The notes below the pieces were generated by a model, which was given only the letters and a program-made list of their open reading frames with translations, was not told the DNA's origin and made no database searches. This document shows positions 15,201 through 25,724 of a DNA stretch of 64,000 bases, piece by piece. The translations under genes and the position numbers were made by a program. The stretch is from Sapria himalayana (Eukaryota > Streptophyta > Magnoliopsida > Malpighiales > Rafflesiaceae). Each line of letters starts with the position of its first letter. The stretch's first letter is position 1. The DNA is taken from NCBI GenBank assembly GCA_029783825.1, contig JAREIK010000343.1, positions 4,084,294 through 4,148,293 on the forward strand, given 5' to 3'.

Positions 15201-18200
15201 TCTCGATATCATTAAGTGAAGTAATAAAAAAATAATAATAATAAAAAATGTGATTACAACAAAATTTATGAAATCAGGTATTAATCATATGTCCTTTCTA
15301 GAGAGTGATTCGAAGGTCAAGATCAGAGGGATTGATTGCAGGTTCATTTGGCTTCTCGATGGACTTATCTCTGGTTTAAGCAAGCTAGATTAGAGGTGTC
15401 AAACGGGCCGGCCCGGCCCGTTTTTTTATGGCACGTTCGTGCTACCGGGCCGGGCCGGGCATGGTTTAAAAATAGCCGAGCCCGGCACGGCCCGTAGGCA
15501 CGGCGGGCCGTGCCGTGCCTTGCCTGGCCCGCTCGGGCTTGCCTGTCCAAGCGGTTCGGGATATGGGAAGACCGCGGGTCGGGTCGAATCAGACCCGACC
15601 CGTGATCTTTTTTTGCGGGAGGGGCATCCTGGGGTCGGGCTCAAGGGACTCACCCATGCCGGGGTGTCGTGCCGAACCGTGCCGGGTCAGGCACGGCACG
15701 GCACGCGCCTAACCCGGGCACGGCTGACACCTGTAAGCTAGATATACCCCCCCCCCCCTCTCCCTCTTAGTATATGAGAGGAATATAATATTATTTGGGT
15801 CTGAAAGAGATTTTTTTTATATGTGAAATCATTTTTGCTTTAGACTCAACATAATTTGAATTTATAGGTAGATATGATAATTTCATGAGAGTAATACCAT
15901 ACTGAATATCAACATGCGTAATGCATCTGGAAGGTCTAGGTTGCTATTCCAAATCGGATTAGTTGATGTGACATAAAATTCATTTAGAAATGATTATTGT
16001 TGCTTTCATCTAATGTATATCTTTAATTTGAAATCATCAAGTTTTTTTATTTCTCATCCATCTTTCTAAATAATATTTATATCTCTTCAGAGTACTAGAA
16101 TACATAATAAAGATGTACTTGATGGCACAAACAATCATCTTATATTTGTTTTGAGAGATATCTCGAATAAAATAAATATAACCAAAAGTTGAGTGAAAGA
16201 TAAAAGTGTATTATGAGATAAAGCCCGAGAGAATAAAAGATGATATTCAGCAAATTTGAAAATTAACAGTTAAAATTATTTCTCACTAAAAATATAACCA
16301 TAATTAGCCTTTTCTATTAGTTATTTTATTTAGTTCATGAATATCAATACAATATGTTTGATAAATAATTTTATGCTTCTAAGAAAATGATAATAAATAT
16401 ATTCTAAAATATTATTTTTTTTTAATATTTTCATATCACATTCAAATAAGATTTTTATTTTTTCTTAAAATTTAATGAAAATAAAATAACAAATTATTTA
16501 TTTGAAATATTAATAATTTTGTAAATCAAGTATAGTTATTAACAAACTAGAGTTCGCTAATGAGAACACTCGACATGTGGGCTGCGACATGTGGGTTGGC
16601 ACATGAAATAGTGAATTAGTTTTTGTATCTTTCTTCTATCTTTTTGTTAGTCAATTATTGCTCTCGTTAGTGTCTGTCAAGCAAATAGGATTTATAGAGT
16701 TGTTGATTATTTTTTTTTCCTTCATATTTCATTATGCATAATGATCGCCAGGTTATTCCATCATGTTATTGTGATTTATTTTGATTCTTATTACAAGAAA
16801 TAATTATTATTTTATAAATAGTCATTTTTTAAAGTATATTTTATTTATTTCCTTACACTATATTTTAGTTATTTCCTTCATATTGTCTATCATTCATAGA
16901 CATTATACTTGTTAAAAATAAAAAATAATCAAATGAAAGAAAAATTTCATTTTGTTTAATTAATTAATTAATTAAATTTTGTTTTCTTTGTTTTGATACC
17001 TAGCTCATTCTTAAATTTTTGAGTATTTTTGTGCAAAATCAATTTAATTATATATTTTTTTTCTTGTTTTGTTAAATCATTTGAGTTTTATGGAATATCT
17101 ATTTAGATCACCCATAAGATTTTAGTCATCTTTAATTTTTAGTTTTTTTTTTTTTATAAATAATATTCTTCTATATTCAAGAAATAATTAGATACATATA
17201 ATAGTTTTTAAAACTAAATCTCACTTATCAAATTAATGATCTTGTATTATTTTAGTTTATTTATGTTAAACGTATCGATCATATTATCAAAGTAAGTTTG
17301 GGTATTGCAGGCAAGATCTTTTGCAAACCCTAGAAGAATAAATTTCTCGCACTATGTTTACAAACCTTAGGCATGTAATAGTCATGCAGACTCACATGCA
17401 CATACAGGTCCGCATAGGCATACAAAGGTGCACGAGGTGCACAATAGGCGTACACACACACACACACACACAAAAAATAAGTATTTGGAGGTGCACCCGA
17501 GCTTAACGGAGGCATACGATGTTGTGCTTGGTAGTGAGTGTGGTGGCATGCTGTAACTCTTATGGGTAGAAACCCTAATTGAGTTATGACAGAAAAAAGT
17601 GAGTAAACCCTAATTCAATTTGATAGAAATTAGAATTTAGTGTAATTTTATTTTTTTGGAAAAATCATGATGAATTATCATAGAAGAGGTTGATGAAGAT
17701 CGAGATCTTTAGAGGGTAGTGAGAGATAAATATGCATAGATACTTAGTTTTTTCAGACACTAGATGAGCCTACCAAGGAGTTATATAATCATGTTATTAA
17801 TTATTCTAATCTTGACTTTTCAATCTATCTATTGAAGTGACAAATAAGTAGTACTTAATATTCGATTTCATATATTTTGTTATGTTATTATTTTTTTTTT
17901 TATTTTTTTATTTTTTTGATGATATTGGGATACTTAAAATTCATCTTGAGTTATTTTCATAATAGAAGAGATACATGTCATCTATTATAATGACATCTGA
18001 AAATTTGTATCACGACATTCAGAAAGGTCCGTTGGTAGCCGTGGGCGTGTGTTTATCGTGAAACCCCTTGTCTATTTGAAAAGATAAATATCGTTAAGTT
18101 GAGACTTGTGGCAAGGGGATTCATTTAGATACTTAGTGTGGATTGCCATGATACTTAATCTCTAGTAGTCAAGATGATTTTAATGTATTTTTTCATGATA

Positions 18201-21196
18201 TCAGTTATATATCAGTTATATATATATAGATTCTTTATATTATATTTATATTATATAGATTCTTTGAAAATTAAAATATTAATCTTTTTTTTTCATAACT
18301 TGGACACATTTCTTGGGCTTGTAGGATTCTGTCTAGTGGTTGGAGATAAAATCCAATGAATATATTATCTTAAAAAATATATTTTCTTGATGGGTCATGC
18401 ATGCGCATGTGCGTGGCATGTCAGGGTCACTGTTGATGGCTGACCCATCACACCATAGTGGTTGGATCTGCTGATGTGACATCATATTTCAGAATAGAAA
18501 ATAAACTTTTATTTATTTATTTATGGCAAAAGGATTTTAAATGTCCTCGGATCGGTTCGGGTCATCCTGCTCGAGCTCATTTATTTATTCATGACATATA
18601 TTGTGGCATGGTGCCAGCACATGCCTGTTTCATGCATGGACCTAATCGTGTCGGGTCATGTCTGGTCTGACTTTTGCTATGTGTTGTAGGCCATGCTAGG
18701 CTAGAGGTGGCAAACAAGTTGTCTCTGGTCACGCTGGCCTTGTTTTTGATTGGCTGGGGGCCATCATGTCATGCCTGCAGGTAGGTGGGGCATGCTGGGA
18801 GATGGGGGTGGTCGAGTGCGCCTCCTAGGCTTGCTTTCAACTTGGGTTGGGTCATGAATTGGCCCGTGGGCATGGTTCGTGCCTGTCCCGACTCACGCCT
18901 ACCCTAGGGTAGCTTGGGTGTTGTGCAACTTAACCATAGGCTAGTTTGGTCCAGGTTGCCTTATATGGGCCAAACCACCAGGCTAGCTTGAGTGTTGAAA
19001 AGCTTGCTTGGTATGGACCAGAGAAATAATATTTGAGATATATGTTGCACGGACACGGATACGGACACGGAGATACGACACGGCAGGATACGGGAACACG
19101 GCAAATTCTAAAAAACTTGGATATGGATATGACTAGGATACATCATTATAAAAAAAATAAAATTAAAAATAAAAATTATTAATTATAAATATTAAGTATT
19201 TTAAAATAATTTAAAATTTTGTATTTTAAAATAATATAAAAAAAATTTAAACCTTCTAACATCCCTCCACCCTCCCTTTACAATTTTGATTTTCGAACTC
19301 TCTCCCCTTCCGATACAGATTCCAAAACTCCCCATTCCATTTATAGAATTAGGTTATCTTAGGTATTATCGGTGCCTCGGCGGTGTGCTCCTCTCCTCCC
19401 CGTTTGACGCAATGACAATTGATAACTATTTCTCGCAATTGGTTTGTCGGCAACTCACTGTCGGCAGTGTGCTCCTCAATTTATTGGAGATGTAGGAGTA
19501 ATAATTAATATATAGTGTATTTCCGACGCGTCTGTTGTTAACGACGACTGTTTCCGAACAACACGTCAGATATGTCTTTGACGCGTATCCGTCCCGTGTC
19601 GTTGTGTCCACGTGTCGCACTAGTGGACACGGCGACACGGGTCGGACACGGTGACACGGCAGTTCCTAGGCGTATACGTGCAACATAGTTTGAGATTATA
19701 GTTTGGATATAAATAAATATATATCTTTATTTATTTATTTATAAAAAAATACAAAAGTTTAAAATTAATTTATTTTTTAATTAACATTTATGTAATTCTT
19801 TTGAGATTGATGGAAGTTTTTGTTACCTCGAGTAATGGGCCCCACATCACGTGATACGCACACATGCTCTCCTATATGGAAAATTAATAACCTTTGTGGT
19901 TTAGTTTGCATTCCACATTACCTGCACCCATGACTCAGGCACTACCCGAGTTGTTTGGTCGCCCAAGCTAGTTTCGGCTTGCTCAGGCCAGGCTCTTCGG
20001 TCATGCCATGCCAAACTGAAATCTGCACCCGGGCCAGGCCCCCGTCCCGTTTTTAGGACCTAATCTCATGTAGAGGAGGATCCGTCGTGGGCCATTTAAT
20101 TTTTTTTTTATTTGCACTATTTTTTATTATTTGTTTATATTTAGGCTGTACAACTTCTTCTAAATCAAATATGAACAACTAATTTATAATATATTTTTAT
20201 TTTGGTCTTTTTATATCTTATAATCTTATTAATTTCATCATCAAATATTTCATTTTAGTATTTAATGTATTTTTATTTTTATTTTTCTCCTGCCTGAATT
20301 CAACATTGTTGATCATGCAAGTACTAAACTTACCATTATCACTAAACATTTTTTTTTTAAATTTAATATAATTATTTTCCACCTTTTTAATATAATTTAA
20401 TATAATAATTAATATCATCATCATCATCATCATTAATAAAGTGGTTATATTTATAATGCATGTTTAGATTTATTGATTATTTTCATAAAATTGGTCATTT
20501 TTTATTTGCCAAAATTAATTTTTTTTTTCTCAACGCAATTATTCATCTTATATGACCTGTGAAATCAAGCCCAAATAATATATATTTTCAATTATCCATA
20601 TGATATAACAAAAAAATTGATTTTAGAATTATTTGAAAATTAAATTATGTTGTAGCAATGTGCTTGTGCAGCAGGTGAGACTGCCAGATAAAAACTAATG
20701 ATTTTATTCTTCTAAAAAATAGCAAATTTTTTTTTAATATTTATATTATATTAATTTTTGCATATGATTCTTTCATGTGTATTTTATTGCAAAGCTTGCT
20801 TCCTTTATTATTTTTTGGGAAAACAAAAATAAGCAAAATCTCGTAGGTTAAGATTGCTGGCAGAATCCAAAGGATTCAGGCTGGATGACACAGGCTTGTT
20901 TCCAGCTATTCAGTCTTCTGGTGGCAAACGGGTAGATTGCACGCGTTTTTTGTTTTTATAAATCACCATTTTATTATTATTATTATTATTATTATTGTTA
21001 TTATTATTATTATTATTAAAATAATAATAAATCTAAAATGTGCAAGCTAAGAGCTTACCAATCCATTGAAGGCTATGCTTTGATTATTTTTCAGGGTGCA
21101 AGAGGAGGCAGTGCAAGCCTCAAGTTCGACACTGAGAAAGAGGTGTTCCGCTTCTTGGGGTTTCCCTGGCACGAACCCATCGAAAGGAATCTGTAA
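224..21196 (+). CDS. POLL: DNA polymerase lambda, 3' portion (5' exons lie outside the window)
   Basis: Family X DNA polymerase that fills gaps in base excision and end-joining repair in the nucleus. Visible exons are 224-312, 408-498, 6080-6160, 6222-6289, 20847-20931 and 21095-21196, with the stop TAA at 21194-21196. Every junction has GT..AG borders and the phases agree (89, 91, 81, 68, 85 and 102 nt), giving about 171 aa. The first exon carries GGSYRRGK and the palm motif GDLDIVV with two metal-binding aspartates. The third exon ends in RRRIDF, whose aspartate is the expected third catalytic residue. The fourth has [10 protein letters not shown], and the last ends [13 protein letters not shown], the typical polymerase X carboxyl end. 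No stop or frameshift is seen, so the copy looks functional despite introns of 5.6 and 14.6 kb full of transposons. The BRCT and 8-kDa domains would be encoded upstream of this window. Assignment to lambda rests on known plant genomes having lambda as their polymerase X. Confidence 0.93.
1795..2850. repeat. Diverged direct repeat pair, 1795-2115 and 2570-2850
   Basis: Both segments run colinearly through similar phrases: an opening like TAATTTGATAAT, then AACTCACCATATTCAATTT versus AACTCATCATGTTCAATCT, then AAAGTCCTT, a poly-A run, GGTTGGATGCTA versus GTTGAATGCTA, and a final TTTGTTATTAT. Related text also occurs near 8460-8530 and 12120-12480. It is therefore a dispersed element, perhaps a decayed LTR, but no clear ends were found. 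Confidence 0.55.
2866..4400. repeat. Diverged direct repeat pair, 2866-3400 and 4048-4400
   Basis: Shared landmarks in the same order are TTGGCTTATC, AATTACTTCATCAGGAA versus AATACTTCATTAGGAA, ATATCAATTTATT, GAGAAATG, and GCAAGTAATTTTTG followed by ACTCATTTTTAGAT or a close variant. The first copy carries about 190 bp of extra sequence in the middle (roughly 3050-3240). No coding capacity is seen. Confidence 0.55.
5690..5952. mobile_element. Decayed family A hAT element
   Basis: A GC-rich island in AT-rich intron DNA, rich in GGCCCGA and GGCATG words. Its right edge reads CTGTTTGACATCTCTG, two changes from the family end TTTGACACCTCTA. The left terminus and target duplication could not be found. 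It ends about 130 bp before the POLL exon at 6080. Confidence 0.55.
8900..10145 (-). mobile_element. Decayed Ty1/copia fragment (reverse transcriptase region)
   Basis: Read on the minus strand and ignoring many stops, about 9440-9050 follows the copia block after the YVDD motif, with pieces such as LGR, WHRYNS and KRYTHDTL leading to TYIPID, where intact elements have DLGRLKYFLGIE and STPID. The sequence down to 10145 is colinear with the second copia fragment at 14310-15385. No LTR was identified. It is a long-dead copy, in antisense orientation to the host gene POLL. Confidence 0.5.
10886..11284. mobile_element. Non-autonomous family A hAT element, 399 bp
   Basis: The left end TGGAGGTGTCAAATGGG and right end CCCGTTTGACACCTCTA are inverted repeats. 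It is flanked by ATTTAGTG (10878-10885) and ATTTAATG (11285-11292), an 8-bp target duplication with one change. The interior is GC-rich with repeated GGCACG and CCCGGC words and has no transposase. Reading frames open on both strands here are a by-product of composition. Confidence 0.88.
13110..13940 (-). pseudogene. hAT transposase, carboxyl-terminal fragment
   Basis: On the minus strand 13733-13458 translates to [15 protein letters not shown], a Gly-rich run, [16 protein letters not shown] and YLDTDY, near-identical to the equivalent block of the element at 21963. Further on (13400-13110) the dimerisation region LPVLSV... and an Asp-rich tail are recognisable only after frame changes. The BED finger and the catalytic N-terminal half were lost with the internal deletion, so the product cannot be active. 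Confidence 0.75.
13971..14000. repeat. Hairpin in hAT subterminal region (inverted-loop form)
   Basis: The arms around GTCGGGTTTGATTGGACCCGAC pair with a few G-T or mismatched positions. In the orientation of the element the loop reads CAATCA, the exact reverse complement of the TGATTG loop in the full element at 22194-22221, while the flanking CCCGCAAAAAAGAC is unchanged. Confidence 0.7.
14310..15385 (-). mobile_element. Decayed Ty1/copia fragment (reverse transcriptase region)
   Basis: On the minus strand the frame carries [11 protein letters not shown] (intact elements: CRLKKALYGLK), then after a stop [15 protein letters not shown] (intact: LLIYVDDILITGND) and [17 protein letters not shown] (intact: ITELKQYLHSQFKMKDL). 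The catalytic YVDD has become YINN, so the enzyme would be inactive even without the stops. The fragment is colinear with 8900-10145 and is interrupted at its upstream side by the hAT element at 15391. Confidence 0.7.
15391..15735. mobile_element. Non-autonomous family A hAT element, 345 bp
   Basis: It begins TAGAGGTGTCAAACGGG and ends CTGACACCTGTA, and is flanked by the perfect 8-bp target duplication AGCTAGAT (15383-15390 and 15736-15743). The interior is very GC-rich. It contains a perfect 11-bp-stem hairpin at 15575-15602 with loop GAATCA, matching the hairpin of the full element in reverse orientation. Confidence 0.93.
15575..15602. repeat. Perfect hairpin in hAT subterminal region
   Basis: The arms CGGGTCGGGTC and GACCCGACCCG enclose a 6-nt loop. 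Relative to the copy at 22194-22221 the outermost pair is C-G instead of T-A, so pairing is kept after the change. Confidence 0.85.
17452..17472. repeat. (AC)n microsatellite
   Basis: About ten AC dinucleotides, in POLL intron sequence with no other feature nearby. Confidence 0.9.
18380..19030. mobile_element. GC-rich hAT-like debris
   Basis: The segment has the GC-rich word usage of family A ends (GGGCCA, GCATGC, CGGGTC). A candidate left end TAGAGGTGGCAAAC starts at 18704. The family B element at 19040 is inserted just to its right, and similar GC-rich debris resumes at 19840-20080, so one old hAT may span the insertion. No target duplication was found. Confidence 0.4.
19040..19688. mobile_element. 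Non-autonomous family B hAT-like element, 649 bp
   Basis: The ends are ATATGTTGCACGG and the inverted CGTGCAACATAG, flanked by the perfect 8-bp duplication TTTGAGAT (19032-19039 and 19689-19696). Inside both ends are repeats of GGACACGG and ACGGATACGG; the centre is AT-rich. There is no transposase. Ends and length match the copy at 57395-58087. Confidence 0.9.
19840..20080. mobile_element. GC-rich hAT-like debris, right part
   Basis: GC-rich words such as GGGCCAGGCCCCC and TCATGCCATGCC, typical of family A subterminal DNA. No intact terminus was found. It is possibly the other half of the debris at 18380-19030. Confidence 0.35.
20970..21017. repeat. (ATT)n microsatellite in POLL intron
   Basis: A nearly perfect ATT run with one G interruption, in the 163-bp intron between the last two POLL exons. 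Confidence 0.9.
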
Positions 21197-21962
21197 GGCA
21201 ACACACCAACACCAACAGTTTATGGGCCTTGGTGATCTAATCTTGGCCTAATTAGGCCCAATGGGCTTTTCCTGGTATAAACAAATGAGAGAATCATGGA
21301 TAGAGAGAGGAGAGAGAAGCTTATGGGTGTATTTTGAAATGAAAGCTGACATAAGGGTGCCCTTAGGGTTCTTTTTGATACATTTTTTTTTTTTAGTTAA
21401 ATTGTTCTCTGATGTAAATTTTGTTTTTCTTGTTTAATTTTTCAAACCCACAACAAAGTTTATTTGATTTTTATGACAATTTTCTATAAATTATTTTTTT
21501 TTTCGTAAAACTCCTGCAGCGTAGGTTTGATTTGAAATAATGGAATTGTAATGGTTTATATTTGCTTGAATTGTCAAATTTTCTTTGCTAATGGATTCCT
21601 TTGCTATTATTCTTAGAGTATGAACCCGCCGTGCTATTCATGGTTGTAAGCATCATATTCATACATTTGTTGATGAAAGAGGTTTTAAAAAGGGTGGTGA
21701 TTTATTAGAATGTAATAATTTGATTATTTTGGTTATATATAAAGGTTTTGATTTTACATTTAAGTATTTATGCACGTGAGTACCTTCACAATAATGCCTA
21801 TGGTAGAGAAGCCCAAATTCCACAATAATAAACATGGTTCTATGGCAAAAAAAAAAAAAAAAAAAAAGTATTGGGCCTATTTTGACAAGGTATGTAATTT
21901 TCATATTTTATTGTTTGGATGATACTTGTGATTATAGTAACAATAATAAACATGGTTCATGT
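21197..21962 (+). other. POLL 3' flank
   Basis: Contains the POLL 3' UTR and following AT-rich sequence, with a long A run at about 21847-21867. No polyadenylation site could be fixed. The hAT element starts at 21963. Confidence 0.5.
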
Positions 21963-22193
21963 TAGAGGTGTCAACCTGGCCAGGCCGGCTCGGCCAGGCA
22001 CGAGCCACGGCACGGTTTGGTAGTGCCTAGGCTGGCCCGGCACGGGAAAATTCCGTGCTCGGGCCCGTGCCGTGCCCGGGTTAGGCACGAGCCATGCCGT
22101 GCCTGGCCTGCACCGGCACGGGTTCGTCCCGTGCCGGGTGTCCCTCGAGCCCGTCCCCCCGATAGCCCCATGCCCCTCCCGCAAAAAAGACCG

Positions 22194-22221
22194 TGGGTCG
22201 GGTCTGATTGGACCCGACCCA
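22194..22221. repeat. Perfect hairpin in hAT subterminal region
   Basis: The arms TGGGTCGGGTC and GACCCGACCCA (11 bp each) enclose loop TGATTG. It is conserved in position in the copies at 13971-14000 and 15575-15602. Confidence 0.9.
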
Positions 22222-22799
22222 AATCCCCAACGGGAAAAAAAATTTAATATAAAATTATATTTTCAGCCGTTGGATCTCGCCTCCAACGGCTAGGGGGCAG
22301 AATCCAACCGCCCTCATGATTCTGCCCCCTAAAAAATTAAAAAAAATACAAAAAAATAAAAAAAAATTTCCTTTTTTATAAAAAATTATTATCTTTAATC
22401 TATAAATTTTACCCCATTCTCTTTAACATTTATGTTTTTCATAAACATAAATTCTCTCAAATCATTCTATTTCTCTCTCAAAAATCTTGTTTCTCTGTCT
22501 CGGGATTTTGGCATTCGGCTTGGATTTTGGGGAATTTCTACTTGAGTTTTGAATATTAGAGCTTGACTGCGGTGCACCGTACACGTAATCGACCTCACTG
22601 TTTTTACTGGGTAATTTATTTTATGTTTTTTTTAACTTTCTCTCTCTATAGTTTCTATCTCTAGATCAAAATTAGAAAAATTAAAATCATTCTAGTCTTT
22701 ATTAAATTATTCTTAAAAACAAAAATCATAAAAAATGATAAATACAACTGAAACATTTAAATTTAGAAAATGAAAATATTACACAGAGGTCTAAGGCTG

Positions 22800-24841
22800 C
22801 TGAAACTTTGGTTTCTCTAGTCGTCTCAACCCAAACTTCTAAAAAACAAAAAATTAGGACTTTTGTAGTTTGGATTTATTTTAATATAATAAAACAAAAA
22901 ATATTAGGGGTGAGGAACAAGAAATGGTACAATACAAATATTGTATGAGACTTTTAACATGTAAGAGTTCGTTTGGGACTGGGCACCTTACGAGGCATGC
23001 CGAATTATGCACCAAAAAACATAGACTATTAAATCCTAGGCAAACCCAACTTGGCACTACATTTTTTGAGACTGAATTGAGTTGAGTCTCAAAGTTTATT
23101 CCCTTCATATACCCCAGGGAGTTGGGTAGGGACGACATGGCCAGACTTATCACATTGATGAATCTTCCGATCAGATTTTCGGAAGATCCAAGGGTAGTGC
23201 GCATCATGCATACATATTTTCAGCCTGCCTATCGTAGGATTCCTAGGTCCACATATAGGAATGACATACTAAAGATATATAAGTTAGAAAAACCAAAAAT
23301 AATTAATGAATTTATGGCATATAGTGGAGTGTTGTCCGTGACGTCCGATATCTGGACAAGTCACGATGAATCTTCTTATGCATGTCTCACCAGCCACTAT
23401 GTAGATTCAAACTGGACAATTAATAAAAAAATTTTAGGATTCTCTGAGATTCTTCATCCTCATGATGGTCCGACCATTTTTGAGTGTATGATGAAAATCT
23501 TTAGGGAATATAAAATTCAAAATAAAATTTTTAGTGTCACCTTCGATAACGCATCTAATAATGGAGTAGTGATCAACATGTTTGTTAGGAATATTAGAGA
23601 CGCACCATTAGGAGAGATCTTTCATGTCAGATGCATGTGTCACGTGATTAACCTGATTGTTCATGTGGGTATGAAGGTATGTTCCCCCGCGTTGGATAAT
23701 ATACGTAATGTACTAAAATATATTCGCACTCCTCACAGACAACAAGAGTTTGGTAGTCTCTATATGTCTGCGAATCTTAAGAAGAAGAAATTCCAATCAG
23801 ATGTGAGACATCGTTGGAATTATACGTACCTGATGTTGAAATTATGTGTTGGATATGAACACATGATATCTGATTACGTCAATAGTAAGAATGACGAACT
23901 TTTTATTGATGACACTGACTGGGCTTCAGGAATTTCATAAATAAAATTCTTGAAGATTTTTTATGACATGAGAAATATGCGTTCGTCGGTTTATACGCCC
24001 ACCACTTGCATTGCACTCCGGTGCATATGCAACATTAGTAGTATGTTTAGGAAGTATCGAGCTAACCCGACACTTAGCCATATGGTTGTAGAGATGGAAA
24101 CCAAGTACTTGAAGTACTGGTCCACCATTCCATCTCTTTATTGCATCGCTGCATGTATGCACCCTAGGGTTAAGGTGGAAGGGGTAGAAAACATCATGAC
24201 TTACATTTCCTCGTGCATGAACCTGGAAGACCCACCTGAAGGATATATTCACGAGAATTTGGCTGACATGTTCACATACTATGATACTAAGTATGGTGGT
24301 GGTGGTAGTGAGACTGTGATTACGAATATATATATACCTTGTTCGAAGATGACGATTTTTCCATTCAGCTAGCAAGGAGGAAACGTCGGGGTGGACCATC
24401 ACATAAGAGCGAGCTTTATCGGTACTTAGATACTGATTATTGCTCAATCCTATCACATTCTGATATTAAGAATCTTGATTTATTATAGTGGTGGAAATCA
24501 TATGAGTCTACTTTTCCCGTGCTATCTAGGCTGGCATGAGATCTACTGACTCTTCCGGTGCTGAGCGTAGCATCGGAGTCTGCTTTTTCTGTTGTAGTGA
24601 ACGTGATTTCGGATAGGAGATCGAGATTATGTCCAGATATTGTTGAGGCCTTGGCTTGTTTGAAGGATTAGGAGGATTCAAAGTTTAGCATCCATGATTG
24701 TGCTGAAGCTGGGACTGGGACAGGGACTGCAGTCGCATCCACTGCGATGGCGGAGGAGTTGATTGCCGATAATGATGATCCATATGATACTGATCTTGAT
24801 GTTGCAGCTGATGATGCTCATGATATGCCGATTGACGATTG
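22800..24841 (+). pseudogene. hAT transposase (BED finger, RNase H-like core, hATC dimerisation domain), broken
   Basis: The BED zinc finger lies near 22920-23020 (KYC..., then GTGHLTRHAELC); its first cysteine is replaced and a frameshift separates it from the VVWIYF start. An in-frame TGA follows at 23083-23085. The long open part 23122-23940 holds the catalytic-core blocks SDIWTSHDESSYACLTSHY, FSVTFDNASNN and RCMCHVINLIVHVG, all typical of Ac/Tam3-type transposases. A stop at 23938-23940, a frame change near 24360 and stops at W and R codons break the rest. The hATC region LLTLPVLSVASESAFS is at about 24540-24600, followed by an Asp-rich tail ending at 24841. With at least five lesions it cannot make an active enzyme. 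Confidence 0.9.
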
Positions 24842-25211
24842 ATGATGATCTACTATTTTTTGATTTCGATGTTTTTTTTATTCATTGTACGTTTTGTTTG
24901 TATGTTGTGTTGAAACTGTAATTTGTTTGGTTCGGACCTTTGGTTTCAAATGGCTGATTGGTCATTTTTCATTTAAGTTGCTTATGTTTTTTTTATTTTT
25001 ATTTTTATTAACAAAATGTATTGATTTATTTATTTTTTTGTTTTAATTTTTCAATTAAAAAATTATAACTTTATTATATAATTATAATAAATTTTAAACT
25101 AATCTTATATTGCATAAAAAAAAATCGTGCCGTGCCGGGCTAGCACGTAGGCACGCTTGTGCTCAAAAAAAAAAAACAAGCACGGCCGGCCCGGCCTGTT
25201 TGACACCTCTA

Positions 25212-25724
25212 GTTCATGTCACAGTCGTTGGTACCATCCTAAGAAGCATAAAGAAGGGACATTGCTTAGACATAAACAAAATTATTTTTTTCATCCTAGC
25301 TCCCCCATCTCCTTTATCATATATCCATATTATCTCTCAGCTCATATATGGGCTTCGAAGCCCAATGTTGAAGTAGGTAAAACTCTCATGCCAAATGGAT
25401 GATAAGTCCAACTAACATATACCCTAGGAAACAAATATGGCATTTCTAGGGATCACCTAATGACCACATGTTAAGAACATCTATCCTCTTTGTCAACCGA
25501 ACTATCATATTATTGGTAGACATAAACATTATTTTAATATGGAATACTCGTCAGGAATGTGATTGAAATATAGTTTTGTATTCTTAAGAATTAGTTGGAA
25601 ATGCGATTTGTTGCATGATTTTATTAGGCAAAAGTTTCCTAGTGACATTCATGATTATTCATCTTTCAAAAATAAGAATGAAAATAATAAAGAATAAGAA
25701 GAATAATAAGAATAAAAATAAAAA
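25212..25724. other. Intergenic, purine-rich microsatellite at right end
   Basis: AT-rich with no gene. From about 25670 it becomes an imperfect AAGAATA/AATAATAAG run, which is the insertion site of the MITE that follows. Confidence 0.6.

Larger units (their letters stand above)
6290..20846 (+). other. POLL intron of 14.6 kb filled with transposons
   Basis: Donor AGGAG/GTTAGT at 6290, acceptor TCGTAG ending at 20846. The flanking exons join in phase (68 nt then 85 nt) to give [12 protein letters not shown], which confirms that the gap is one intron in coding terms. It holds copia fragments, three family A hAT copies, one family B hAT copy and GC-rich hAT debris, listed separately. The stretches 6.7-8.9, 11.3-12.5 and 15.8-18.3 kb are AT-rich and I recognise nothing else in them; a short GC-richer patch at 6548-6650 may be one more hAT remnant. 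Confidence 0.88.
21963..25211 (+). mobile_element. Full-length family A hAT transposon, 3249 bp, inactivated
   Basis: The ends TAGAGGTGTCAACC and CTGTTTGACACCTCTA are inverted repeats. The 8-bp target duplication GTTCATGT is perfect (21955-21962 and 25212-25219). About 270 bp at the left and 90 bp at the right are GC-rich with GGCACGG and GGCCGG words, in contrast to AT-rich flanks. The middle encodes a BED-finger transposase with several disabling changes. It is the reference copy for the shorter elements in this window. The intact duplication suggests a fairly recent insertion, although the coding region is already broken. Confidence 0.95.

Noticed and set aside
15365..15741. Overlapping frames of 61-100 aa on both strands
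   Set aside because: Same cause: the GC-rich non-autonomous hAT at 15391-15735.
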